Below, in pieces: positions 12,291 to 22,870 of a stretch of DNA of 64,000 bases. Both the position numbers and the translations under genes were made by a program. The notes under the pieces are model-generated. The model ran no database searches and was not told where the DNA came from. It was given only the letters and a program-made list of their open reading frames with translations. The first letter of the stretch is position 1, and the number at the start of each line of letters is the position of its first letter. The DNA is from Chinchilla lanigera (lineage: Eukaryota > Chordata > Mammalia > Rodentia > Chinchillidae), in the NCBI RefSeq assembly GCF_000276665.1, contig NW_004955433.1, forward strand, positions 19,063,981 to 19,127,980. The letters run 5' to 3'.

Positions 12291-13869
12291 ATACAGAGGC
12301 TTGTATTGCTAAACCAAGGGAATAGTCATTCATCTTACTGTATTCCTACAACTTTGCATAAACTCCTCTGATCAACTGGACCACCTCACTTCCCACCTTA
12401 CCCTACCTGATCAAACTCAGGGCCAAACTTCATGATCCACCCAACCGTCACTTCCTCCCTGACTTCATCAGCCTGAACTCATGAAGGCCCCCTCCTTAGG
12501 CTCCCAGAGTCTGGTGCTCAGCCGGGGGGGGGGCAGTTGTTGGTGTGTGTGCTCACCACTCCCACGATAAACACACATACACATAATTAGTAATATAATT
12601 ATAATTACAGTTATTATGCACCAAGCATTATCTACCTTCTCTTATTTATTTTACTCCATAATCTTTGAAAGCTTTAATACCTTTCCCAATAACTTTCTGG
12701 CTAGCACCTAGAAGGTGACAAAGTCAGTTCAAAGCTCTGGAATGTTCATCTCTTATGCTTAGATTCTTTCTCAGCATCCAGCTGCTGTGGATATGTAAAA
12801 CGCAGATGACAGGTGATGAAACTGTGTGTGTGCAGCTCATAAGAGCCAATCACTCAAATGCTGGCTCTGCCCTTCAGGTTGAACTCCGTGTGCTAGGTCC
12901 AAGGCCCCCTCCATAGTGATTTGCAGGAGGGCCTTTTAAAGAGCAGGTATGCTCATAAGTGACTAATGCTGCTCAGCTGGTTCCTGGGGAGAAGCTCTGC
13001 GGCAAAGTGATTTAAAAAGTCGGATGTGGAAGAGTGTGCGCAGAGATAAAACACTGTAAATCACTGGTGGGCACTCCGATACAGATCGTCCCTGCACTCA
13101 GCCTGACTCCTAATCTGAAGCAGCCCCCTCAAATGTATTTTTGGCTTTGCTAAAACCCAAGATCCCCAAAGGCAAGAAACAATATTTTAAAAGGGGAATA
13201 CAGATGATTATAAGTATTTACAGAAAAGCTCTTGAGAAAATAAGTTTAATCCTCACTTAACAATGGTTTGGGAATTGGCATAGTAGGGAGGGTGTAAGGG
13301 GCTCATTCGTACAAAATCTGTGTTGCTAAGACTCAGGAGCATTCTTGCTGTTTCAAGATCTGAGGGTTCACCAGTAACATTTTTTGTTATTCAGAGACGC
13401 ACGAACATCTCAAGGATTACTAAGTTGCATTCGGGTGTGCTTTGCCTGGCTGTTTGCCTCTGTCTCTATTACTTCATTTAAGAAATGGAAGTGAAATCAA
13501 CCATCGGATTCTTAGTCCAAAACAAATCCTATTTTAATTACATTCTCTATTCAGATAAAAATGGAATACTCTCCTGGGTTCAGCGTCTCCCGTTATTTAC
13601 ATTATGCAAGACACGATCAGAGCGACATACCTGCATTCTGAGGTAACTAAGAAATGTAAGGAGGAAGTATCCATCCATTAAGTACATATGCACATATTTC
13701 TAAAATTCCTTATGGTAGGAAAATAACTTGCCTGAGAGCTAGGTAAAGACATTTTGTTTCTCTAGAAGTAGGAATGTAAGAACTTTGCATTCTATACTCA
13801 ATCACTCAATTGCAAATTATAATTTAAACTCCAGGTACCTAGTTACTAATACGTAACAGGGTACAGTGG

Positions 13870-13982
13870 GTGAAATTATGGTCTTGGGAATTTCCAACAA
13901 GATTTAAATACAGGTAGGCATTTACTAGCTTTGCGATCTTGGTTAGGTTTATTAATTCATCTTAACTTCAGTTTCTGCATCT
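13870..13982 (+). repeat. MIR SINE fragment
   Basis: The block 'tttactagctttgcgatctt' followed by 'cttaacttcagtttctgcat' follows the MIR core and 3' half. It abuts the GAAA microsatellite. Confidence 0.7.
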
Positions 13983-14006
13983 AAGAAAGAAAGAAAGAAA
14001 GAAAGA
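13983..14006. repeat. (GAAA)n microsatellite
   Basis: Five to six GAAA units directly visible at the end of a MIR fragment. Confidence 0.9.
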
Positions 14007-14519
14007 GGAAGGAAGTTTGAGAAGTCCATATTCAAAACTCATGGGGCTAGATGTGTTTTGGAATTCAGAAATTTTCAGTTAGAAATATCTCAAGGTACAT
14101 AAAATATGTGGTAAGTAACACCCACAGTAGGGTCTGGGGCAGCATCTTGTAATCAACTACATTGACATTTCTGCAGTGAAATATAGGCTCAGTCATAGTA
14201 ATGGGATACATTATAACTATGAATAGCTTCAAGTCAGTTTTGCTACCTGAATTTGTATCAAGATAAAAAGTTCTTTCTTTCATAGACTTTTGTTTTTTGG
14301 ATTTAGGAAAAAAGGAATATGAATTCGTTTTATACCCATTTATTCTTCTCTGTGTGTACGCGCATGTATACGTACACCTATATGCATATGTATACATATG
14401 AACATATACAAATAAATATACATATATGAGATTATTGTTAGGACCAGACTGGTTTGTGCCCACAAGGTAGTTTTATAATAGTGCTTAACACTTAACGAAC
14501 ACTCAACATTAGTCAGAAT

Positions 14520-14625
14520 GTGAGTTCCTTGAAGGCAAAGGTCATTGTTTTGTTGCCATCTCCCCATGTGCCTGATGGAGTGCCTGGTACAGAGGAAGGC
14601 CTCAGAAAAGATGCACGCATTGACT
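14520..14625 (+). repeat. L2 LINE 3' end
   Basis: It opens with 'tgagttccttgaaggcaaag' and continues through 'ccatctccccatgtgcctg' and 'tgcctggtacagaggaaggc', the landmark order of the L2 3' end. Confidence 0.7.
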
Positions 14626-15710
14626 TAAGATATCTCCTCATCCAAGCTTTCTTCAGCCCAGGAGAACCATATGAAATGAGAAACAATAATCCTTGCTTAA
14701 TTGGTTATGTAAGATAATAGAGCAGACACAGTAATGTAATCAGAACTTCCTCATGAAACCCAAAGAGTTAACTCAAGTCTTGAAGAGCAATGTTTAATTC
14801 TCTTTTTACTTATTTTTTTTTTAAATCACTGTATTTAGGAAATGAATTGTATTGTCATGATTCACTTCTGAGTCTAACTTATCAGGAAAATCTGCCATTA
14901 GCAGGCTCATAATTGAAAATTTACCTATGATGCTAGTGTGAGTCAAAATTAACAGAAGCTTGTGAACAGTTCTGAGTGGAAAAAACGTACGTATTTTTTT
15001 AATAACCCAGTGTGATTTTGCAGAGCAGGCAGCCCATATCCACACAAAGAATTTGCCAGCCAGTGTAATGTATGCATGTGAGCCAATACACACAGGCTAA
15101 AGCTTTAATTATATACATTTGCTTCCACTAGGCAATGAATTAGTTAGTTTCCTACCATAAAGTTAATCAAAATGTAGCACAAGGCACTGCTAAGCATCTG
15201 CAATAAAATTTTGCTCTCAGTCCTAAGAATTGAAACAACAAACAATGAAACAGAAGGGAGAAAAATATATCTGAAATTGAAGGTACATGGCAGTAAAATA
15301 AAGTGAAATGAAATAATCGCTTAAACAATTTAGATAGCAGGAATTCAAACTGGGCAAAAACGTACACCTCTTCCAAGTACTACAAACTAGAAAAACAAGG
15401 TTTGGCATGAAGAACTCTCAAGTGAGTAAGACACAAAGCTTATTTGCTTCTGCATTATACAATTGTCATATTGTCCCTAGGGGATGAAAGAGGTGGGATG
15501 GCGGGTGGGAAGAGCTTCCCTTAGAGCACTATTTTAAATTGTTACCACAGGATTATTCGTATTCCTAAGGAAACCAACCAGTTAACTAACTAACCATCTG
15601 GCCTAAAGGATTTAGAGCTAAGTGTAGCCACAACTGTGGGGAGTCTGATGTTAAACATCTAAAGACCATGAACAAACCCTGAAATTGGGATCTTAAAAAA
15701 TGAAGCTTAC

Positions 15711-15962
15711 CCGGCCAACAAGAATCGGTTCAGGTCCAGAAAACTCTTCCAGGACAAACATTTGATTCCAAACCCAGCCTCTTTTGGAGCGGTTCAAAAT
15801 CCGCTGTTCTTCATTCAGCCTGTTTAGTTCCAAAGGGGATCCACTCATTAAAACTTGAGACTGATTCATTGGAGCCATGTAAATGCAAGGGGGAAGAGTA
15901 ATCCATAACATTATTAATGGAGTCCAGAGATCCAAGAGCATTTCTGCTAGCCGTTCTGGCAT
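15711..15962 (-). CDS. CDH8: Cadherin-8, first coding exon (residues 1-84, partial gene)
   Basis: CDH8 is a type II classical cadherin, a calcium-dependent cell-adhesion protein of the neuronal plasma membrane that links to catenins; the human protein is about 799 residues. This exon encodes the N-terminal 84. Residues 1 to about 29 form a hydrophobic signal peptide (MPERLAEMLLDLW then a Leu/Ile/Pro-rich core). Residues 30-61 are the short prodomain with sequons at N33 and N57. RSKR at 58-61 is the furin site. The mature chain starts GWVWNQMFVLEE, with W63 and W65 as the paired Trp2/Trp4 that dock into the partner EC1 pocket, a type II hallmark. The exon ends after PILVGR at a GTAAGC donor, in phase 0. 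The N-terminus MPERLAEML and the VLEEFSGPEPILVGR stretch match my memory of human CDH8 and separate it from CDH6, 7, 10, 11 and 12. The ATG has A at -3. No frameshift or stop is seen. EC1 to the cytoplasmic tail lie beyond the window. Confidence 0.97.
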
Positions 15963-16002
15963 GGTCCCACCAGTTAAGCAAATCGCCGCGAAAATGAGAC
16001 AA

Positions 16003-16151
16003 TTATTTTTTTTGCTTCCGGTCTGCAGCCATCCAAGTCATCATGCAGTGTGCAGCACTTACTTACAGCTCTGCCACGTGTTTAGAGCACAGGAAACAGA
16101 CATCATCTAATCAATTTTCTAAGACCACAATCCATTGGCTTGCATTTTCAT
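16003..16151 (-). promoter_or_regulatory. Cluster of four short upstream ORFs in the CDH8 5' UTR
   Basis: Within the exon 2 leader four short reading frames begin with ATG and stop before the CDH8 start. They are 16151-16119 (10 codons), 16135-16103 (10 codons), 16106-16059 (15 codons, starting ATGATG) and 16044-16003 (13 codons, starting ATGATG and ending in a run of Lys/Gln codons then TAA). All terminate 40 nt or more upstream of the main ATG at 15962. By general knowledge of scanning initiation, such a cluster would lower CDH8 translation or make it conditional. Function here is inference. Confidence 0.6.
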
Positions 16152-16399
16152 TGGAATTCCCTGCAAAAATGAGGAAGAAAGATAAGAGACTGCTGAAACA
16201 GACTTTAAAACAAAATCACTGCTTTGCAAAAGTACCCAAGTGAACACTAGTAGTTGCTCCCCTACTCTTGAGCTAAGAAAAGTGGATCTGAAGAACTGGA
16301 ATAAGCCAGAAAGTCTTTTTTTTTTTTTTAATTTTTAAGGATCCCTGAGATTTTAGTATTTCTACCATCCTTCTGTCATTTATCAAAAATTTAAGTAAT

Positions 16400-16510
16400 A
16401 GAAATTCTCTTTCCTATTCTGGTTTCTTTCCTTTCTCTCCCTTTCTCTTCCTTTCTTACTTCTTGACTTCCATCCTCCCTTCCCTCTATCTGTCCATCCC
16501 TTGCTCTCCT
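16400..16510. repeat. Pyrimidine-rich low-complexity tract
   Basis: The plus strand is built of CTTT, CTCC and TTCC units with rare purines. The minus-strand frame with an Arg/Glu/Lys-rich peptide across it reflects the low complexity. Confidence 0.75.
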
Positions 16511-16980
16511 TTCTGATATATGTCTTAGTATATAATGTCGAGTGGAGTGAACGGAAAATATACCACATTGTCTCTGTTTCCATCTTTGTAATTAACCTAT
16601 GTAAAGCCAGGTTATGCTGATCTCTGTTAAAAACAAAACAAAACAAAACAAAAAAAAACAAAAAAAACAGAACAAAAACCTATATAAATGGAAAGGGGAT
16701 TTTCCCAATTTTTATGGTTTTAACAGACAGTGCTTATCAGAAGGATCTGTTGAGGGTGCAGAATGCAATCCTCTGCCAAGATGCTAATAATGAGGGAATA
16801 AAACTAGAATGCTCCCGGGGAGAAATTGTAATGTCCGGCATGTATACTCTAATCAGAACAGTGTCAGGGCTCGCATTCTAAATGTACAGTTGAACAGGAC
16901 ATTTAAATCAGGAAAAGCTCCTTTGGGAATGAAATATGGTAAAAATACAATTTTCAATAGAAATTCAGAAAAGAATGGAA

Positions 16981-17006
16981 TATATATATACACATATATA
17001 TATAAA
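16981..17006. repeat. (TA)n-rich microsatellite
   Basis: Alternating TATATA interrupted by ACACA, directly visible. Confidence 0.85.
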
Positions 17007-17884
17007 ATCACAACACCAGAGGTCAAAAACACACTCTGCGCACACCCACAGTGACAAAAAATGTGTCTCCCCACACCCAAAAAAAAAAATATTTTTAAAG
17101 AAATAATGCTCACTGCAGATCCCACAGAGAAGACTTGCTGAATTAGATTAAATGGGAAATAATTCTTCAGAACACCATAGGGAAGAGTTTGGCTTAGGGA
17201 ATTCATAATAGGGTAGGGGACATTTCACCTTGGGTCCCTACTTCTACTCTGGCTCAGAATGAGCAGCCAAGGAAGTCATCAACATTGGTTCCTCTGGTGA
17301 TTTTCCTCAGTGAACCCAGCTGAAAGAGATAGACACAGATTCTCCTGCAAATACAGGGAGAAGCTGACCCAACAAGCTGGCCAGTAGCATTGCCCTGCTT
17401 GTCACTCTTTGCTTGGACTCAGCTCAAACACTAGCACTGTGTACCTAAGAAGCACCCTACGCGGATGAATGCCTGGGACAACACTGCAATCAAAAGTTGC
17501 TTTGGAAGAAGAAGAGAACAGCTTCCAGTGCTGCAGGAGCTCATAGAAAACAGTCCAGAAGAACACGTCCTCTCCTTTCCCAGAATTGTTGCACACTTGG
17601 GAAATCAAGTCTTCTCTTCAGACATATTTCCCTTAAGGTCTACTTTTGGAAAAAAATATCTACTTTTGTCCCAATGTGAAAGAAGAGCTTTACAAGCTTC
17701 TGGACTGAAACAACAATATTCAAGTGGTTTTATTAAAGAAATTCCCAAATATTTAAATTTTACTGAATCGTCAATCCACTTATTTACTCCAAAAGCATTT
17801 GCAGCCATGGTCTCTCCTTGACAGTGGGTACACAGGAGTACTGAAGCAGGGTTAGAGTATGCTGGAGAGTGTTCTAGAGGCAAT

Positions 17885-17990
17885 GACCTGCCCTTGAATC
17901 CCAGCTTGTCCTATTTGTATTCTCTGTAATGATAGACAAGACACTCTAATTTTGTCAGCAAAAGAGTAATAATAATAGTAGTCTTACGGG
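17885..17990 (+). repeat. MIR SINE fragment
   Basis: The segment 'cttgaatcccagcttgtcct' followed by an 'agtaataataatagtagtc' tail matches the MIR layout. Confidence 0.55.
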
Positions 17991-18464
17991 GCAGTGGTGC
18001 TTATGGTTTGGAACCAAAGCACATAAACAGCAATGAAAACACTGGAAGTCTTCATTAAATTATAATTCATGTAGTTATTCTGGGTCAGACTATGAGGGTA
18101 GTGGTGATCGTGTCCTCACCCTGGAGGGGCATTAGTAGTAAACTTAAAGAAAGAGTGAAGTTGTGTGACCTCCAAAATAAAAGTAAGCATGATACTGGAC
18201 ACAGAGATACACACACATCCTCAGTAAGGTGGCAGGATGGTGGCGCGAGGAAGGTGATACAGAGGAGGGAAGGGAGGGTGAGACCATTGCACTGAATGAC
18301 TTCCTCTAGTCACCGAGCTGCCGCCTAAACTTCTCATGGAAGAAAGGGATTCCTTCTCTCCAAATATACTCTGCTCCATGACAGGCCACACTTGAATGCA
18401 CAAAAGCCGTGGGTGACATTCTCCAGTGACCTTTATGGCACAGATGCAACCAGTGGATGTGAGT

Positions 18465-18545
18465 GACCTCTAGTGTCAGCCTTTTGGGGGTTTGGATTCC
18501 AGTCTTTATATTCATCAGCTGTGCAACTGGAAGTTAATTAATACC
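18465..18545 (+). repeat. MIR-like fragment
   Basis: 'tttggattccagtctttata' followed by 'cagctgtgcaactggaagtt' resembles the MIR core (gaatcc...agctgtgtgacc). Confidence 0.5.
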
Positions 18546-18994
18546 AACAACCAAAACAAAACACCCCCGAAAATGGTTACAATATGGACCCAACTGTTTA
18601 TTTTGAGGGCAAAAAGAGTAATTAACATAGGCTGACATTTGTAGCTCTTTTAAACTGTGCCAAATAGGCTACAAGTGCACTCTGACAATTTACCTACTAA
18701 TAGTCCCAGAATAAGAAAGTTTGATCCCAATTTAATCCAAAACAGATACTTCCTTCATGGAACCACCCTGTGTCCCTTTGTGAACTCACCAGAATCAGGT
18801 AAAAAGTGATAACAGATCCTGAAACAAATTTGCACAGAATAAGCCAAAAGGGATAATAATGCCCCAAAGCAATGTTACATAATGACAGGGTTTCATTAGT
18901 TAGAATGAATATATTAGTAAAGAGGTATGTGTGAAGCCATAAATAGTATCCATTACCACAATACCTTCCAGTTGGATAAAGCTCTCTATTCACA

Positions 18995-19110
18995 TTGTTG
19001 AGTTTAAAACTGAGGCAGAGAAGTCATTAACTTAAATGACTTGACTAAAGAACCCTACCAGTAAGGACAGAACCATTCTTTGAATCTAGGTAAGGTAGTT
19101 TAAAATTCTA
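18995..19110 (-). repeat. MIR-like fragment, inverted
   Basis: 'aaaactgaggcagagaagtc' followed by 'atgacttgactaaag' and 'agaaccattctttgaatct' is the inverted MIR order. Confidence 0.55.
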
Positions 19111-20061
19111 TTTTTTAACATGAACTCTCCTCCCATTACATAATATGTGATGTACTCATAATATGTGTTATGCATTGCAGGTAGCAAGGCAAACAGGTCA
19201 GAGAACCTATATTTGGGGACCAAAGACTCTAGCTGGGAAAGAAAAACAAATATATAATTACCATATTAAGAGAAATATCATCTTAGAAGGACTAGGGGAA
19301 TACTGAGTGATATCACAGCACTCCTTCTGGCAGAATTAAACAACACTTCATAGAGGAGATGCCATTAAATGCTGAGAAGGAATTAGCCAAAGGAGGTTGA
19401 TGTGGAAGGACATTTCAGCCCTCCTACAGACAGAAGCAATATCACCAAACCTAACCCAGCGTCCCTCAATGAATTGGAATCTAAAGTCATTATCAAATTA
19501 TTACTTAAGACCAAGCCCAGTCCATAGTCGCCCTGTCTTTCTCCCCACCCAACACACTCATAGTGGTCATGTTGTCTCGAGAGTTTATGGCAGATGGTTT
19601 TCTCTCTTCTAGGCCAATTCTTTGTGAACACATCAGGTTTGTTTTTGTGCAAGGATTCAGAGAATAAAAAGATATCCCATTCTGTAGAAAGTATGCAACT
19701 TTTCAGTTTTCAGAGGAAAGGATGAGGTGTGGTTTGCCCTTCAGTGAGTGGCAAGGTGTGAGAAAAAATTTCCCCCAATTAGTAGAAATCTTTGTTCATG
19801 CACATAGGTCTCTCCCATCACACCTTCTGTATGGAGTTAAGGGACTGACACACACACTTGCCACCTTATTAAACTATGCCGAGTTCGTAAATTACCTGTA
19901 TTGTTTTTATATTTTATTGAAACAGGCTCAGTTTTTGAAATGTTCATTTAAAAAATGAAAAATCAATATTATTTGCTACAATGCAAGGTCATTGTAAAAT
20001 TACAAGTGTAATGAACATTTAGAAAGGGACTGGGTATTATTAAATCATAAAACAAGATTGC

Positions 20062-20104
20062 ATGCACACACACAAACACACATACACACACACACACACA
20101 CACC
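20062..20104. repeat. (CA)n microsatellite, interrupted
   Basis: CA dinucleotides with two single-base interruptions (AAAC, ATAC), then a pure run of about ten units. Confidence 0.95.
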
Positions 20105-20514
20105 TACACTTCAAAATAACACTGTGATCTAAATACTATTACTACTTTGTTGTTATCATTCCATTTTCTGGCATAAGCAGACTGAAGAGTGTAATCTTAA
20201 ATACTGCTTAATTTTCACTTAAGTTGGTACTATTCAATGCCTGAGGTCATCTATTTATTAAAAAGAAAGATCAGCAATAGTTAGAGACAGCCTGTTAAAA
20301 ATTTAACAGGTGGCTCGCCATGAAAGAAAAAACAAAAATCCCTGAGTTGCATTTTCTAATTTCCATGGTATAGATGCTTCCATTCTGAGCAATTTCAACC
20401 TTCCATAGTACCACTAAACAGCTTGGGCAATTACTGAAAATTTAACTCTGAGCTCCATTAAGTTTCCTAAACACTCAATTCTAGTCATCCTCTAATGAGG
20501 TCATCTATGCGTAA

Positions 20515-20600
20515 AAATATGCACGTAAATCACCTGGAAATTTCAGTATACTACAGATTCTGATTCTATCTGAACTCTGAACTCTGGTGAATGTATATAG
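20515..20600 (+). repeat. MER5-like fragment
   Basis: 'aaatcacctggaaatttc' then 'cagattctgattctat' is the internal signature of MER5A. The ends are missing. Confidence 0.5.
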
Positions 20601-22594
20601 TATTTTTATATGATGGCATAGTACTGTCCCCATTCCCTACCTTAACATTTATTTTATATGTAACAATGGAAAAATTACCCAGTTAACTGATAAGTTCACA
20701 CCCACATTCATGTAATGAGGTGATCTTGAGACTTAGCGTTCAAAGTTCTCTTCCACTTGGAAAGAAATGATATTCTGCTCTGATATTTAGAACGTTATTG
20801 TTTATATGCTTGCATCTCTAACATGCAGAACTATTGTCTACCCCTTGGAAGATCAAAGTATAACTTTAGAAAAAATTTTGAGATGAAACTCAGTGTGATG
20901 TTACTTATCAAAACTGAGAAACATTGTGGATAGTAGCTGCATACACCACTGCTTAACTCTACAAGGAAGAAATTAAGGCTGTAAAGCCTAGGTTTAAAAA
21001 AAGTCAATTTAATTTTACATTTTTCCAACCACAGTAGGTATGGCTGACCAATCAATGCACTTTATTATAATGCTGCTGCACCGACTTACGCCCACATAAA
21101 GACATGAAAAGTTTTTGGTCTCTCTGGAATTCTTATAAAAAAAAAAAATCTTTAGAATTCCCCCCAGAAAACTACATATTCTCTTGAATACTTGTAATCT
21201 GACTTTTCATTCACACTCAAATTTTAAAGGTAGTTTTAATTACAGCTTGCATTTTGCTCTGCTGATCCAGAAATTTTTTTTATGATGGACTTGGTCAGTT
21301 CTCAGATATGATAAGTCATTATGTAAAAAAACGCATTATAGCATTGATTCTGTAAACAATGTGGATTGTAGTTCTAAATGAGAAGACACACTCTGATAGT
21401 AAAGTTTAAAATAAAACCAGGCTCTTACAGGCACTTCAGGATTCAATCCCACAGATTATTGTGGTTTACAGGAAATTATGCTTTTATTATCCACTGGGTT
21501 TAGTGGCCACGATATTTCATAGGCCCAAAAATGACACAAAGGATCGGAGAGTTTCTATTAAAAATGTTTCTGACCTTGAATTTAGAGCCATTAGCAGCCT
21601 GCTTCAAAACAGGTAAATGCACACTGAATTCAAAGCGGTATTTCAAGCACATGGCGATGTGACTCAGTGTGTAGCCCAGTGCAATTCATGTCAAGCCCTA
21701 GGAGCCTGCAGCAGAGAAGGGCAGGACAGCTTTTGGATTTTAGAGAGGAATAGCACTTGAATATATTCACCTATAAATAACAAAGAGAAGCACCTCTCCT
21801 GGAGGCTTCAGAATTCTCTGACGGGATTCCCTTGGTAGAGATGGATTATGAGATATTTTATGCACCCATATTTGCTTTGGTTGTTTATCTCCATCTTCAG
21901 CTACAATACATCAGGTTGTCTTTCTTAGTCATTGGGCCCTAGACTTATCCAGATGTCCGTCTACCCAAAAGCACACTGTATGCTTGTTTTCCCATCCACA
22001 AGAGTTCTTGCCACATCTATTTTTCCTGTAGTTGACATGTTACTCTTTTTAACCAGAAGTTTTTCTTTTCTTTCCGAAGCCCCAGAATGCCTGGTCACCT
22101 GAACAAAACAAATAAATCCTTCTCCTCCTCCTCTGTCAAGATGACATCAGAAATTTATTCTTTAAACAAAAGCTTTTCTATTCTAGATATTTCAGAATGA
22201 CTGTAACTAAGTCCATGACAAAAAAAAAAAAAGAAAATCAAAATAAGACTTCTTTTCTCATGTTATCAAACCAGATGCTTATTTCTAAAACTTTCTTGGA
22301 ATCATAGTTAAGACACTGAGGGCAAATCTGTTCTGTGGGGCTTTCTTGGGGCAAACTATCCTGAGATCTTCTCCCTCAGAAGGGAAGTTTATGGCTGACA
22401 CCTCCCTTTCCAACAGCAGACAGAGTGGTGACAGGAAGCCACTGCTCAAGTCTAATCTAAATCTTTCCTTCCTTTGTTGCCTGTAAAACACATGTTCAAA
22501 ATTTAATTTCCAAAGACCTAAAAAGTGAAAACAATTTGTGCTGGCCTTTTAAATCACAGCAACCAATCAGAATTGATCTTAGTCTTATCATTCT

Positions 22595-22870
22595 TGTAAT
22601 AGTGTGAGAAGTTCCATGAGGTAGCTATTTAAAGCACCAAGTTTGGAATCAACCTGTAGTTCCAATCAGAACTCAGTCATTCATAGAGTAAGTTACCTGA
22701 GCAGAGTCATCAGACTTCTAGAAGAGGAGATGGATGCTATATATTTCATACTACCTATATTGAAGGACTGAGAAAAATTAGATAAAGTATGTAAAGCTGC
22801 TATCAATCTAGCCATCTTATGAAGTATTTCAAGGGCTTAATAAAATATTGAGTAACTTTTCAAAACAAGT
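22595..22870 (+). repeat. MIR-like fragment
   Basis: 'aagtttggaatcaacctgt' followed by 'gaactcagtcattcat' and 'agtaagttacctgagc' is a diverged MIR core. Confidence 0.45.

Larger units (their letters stand above)
1..15710 (-). other. CDH8: CDH8 intron 2, 5' part
   Basis: This stretch lies immediately downstream, on the minus strand, of the splice donor that ends the first CDH8 coding exon, so it is the beginning of intron 2. No other cadherin exon is visible: no EC-repeat motifs such as DxNDN or LDRE appear in any open frame. The contents are AT-rich unique DNA with scattered old repeats (MIR, L2, MER5-like, a MaLR LTR), three ID-like SINEs and microsatellites, listed separately. Open frames here are short, unrelated to any family I recognise, and several need non-ATG starts. 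The intron continues beyond the left edge of the window. Confidence 0.85.
15711..16160 (-). other. CDH8: CDH8 exon 2 (5' UTR 198 nt plus first coding segment)
   Basis: On the minus strand, a long pyrimidine tract (about 16164-16190) ends in TTTTTGCAG at 16161, followed by exon bases GGAATTCC. The exon runs to 15711, where CCGG is followed by GTAAGC. This gives 450 nt: 198 nt of 5' UTR and 252 nt coding. A second usable AG (GTTTCAG) lies 32 nt further upstream and would start the exon at 16192. The acceptor matches the consensus much better than the CTGCAG at about 16023-16028, which has no pyrimidine tract. The boundaries are read from splice consensus, not from transcripts. Confidence 0.85.

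Noticed and set aside
16023..16028. CTGCAG considered as the CDH8 exon 2 acceptor
   Set aside because: There is no pyrimidine tract before it, while TTTTTGCAG at 16161 has an excellent tract.
17465..17821. 118-codon plus-strand open frame with an ATG start in CDH8 intron 1
   Set aside because: No recognisable domain, no flanking splice or poly(A) evidence, and mixed composition like the intron around it. A chance frame is the simplest view.
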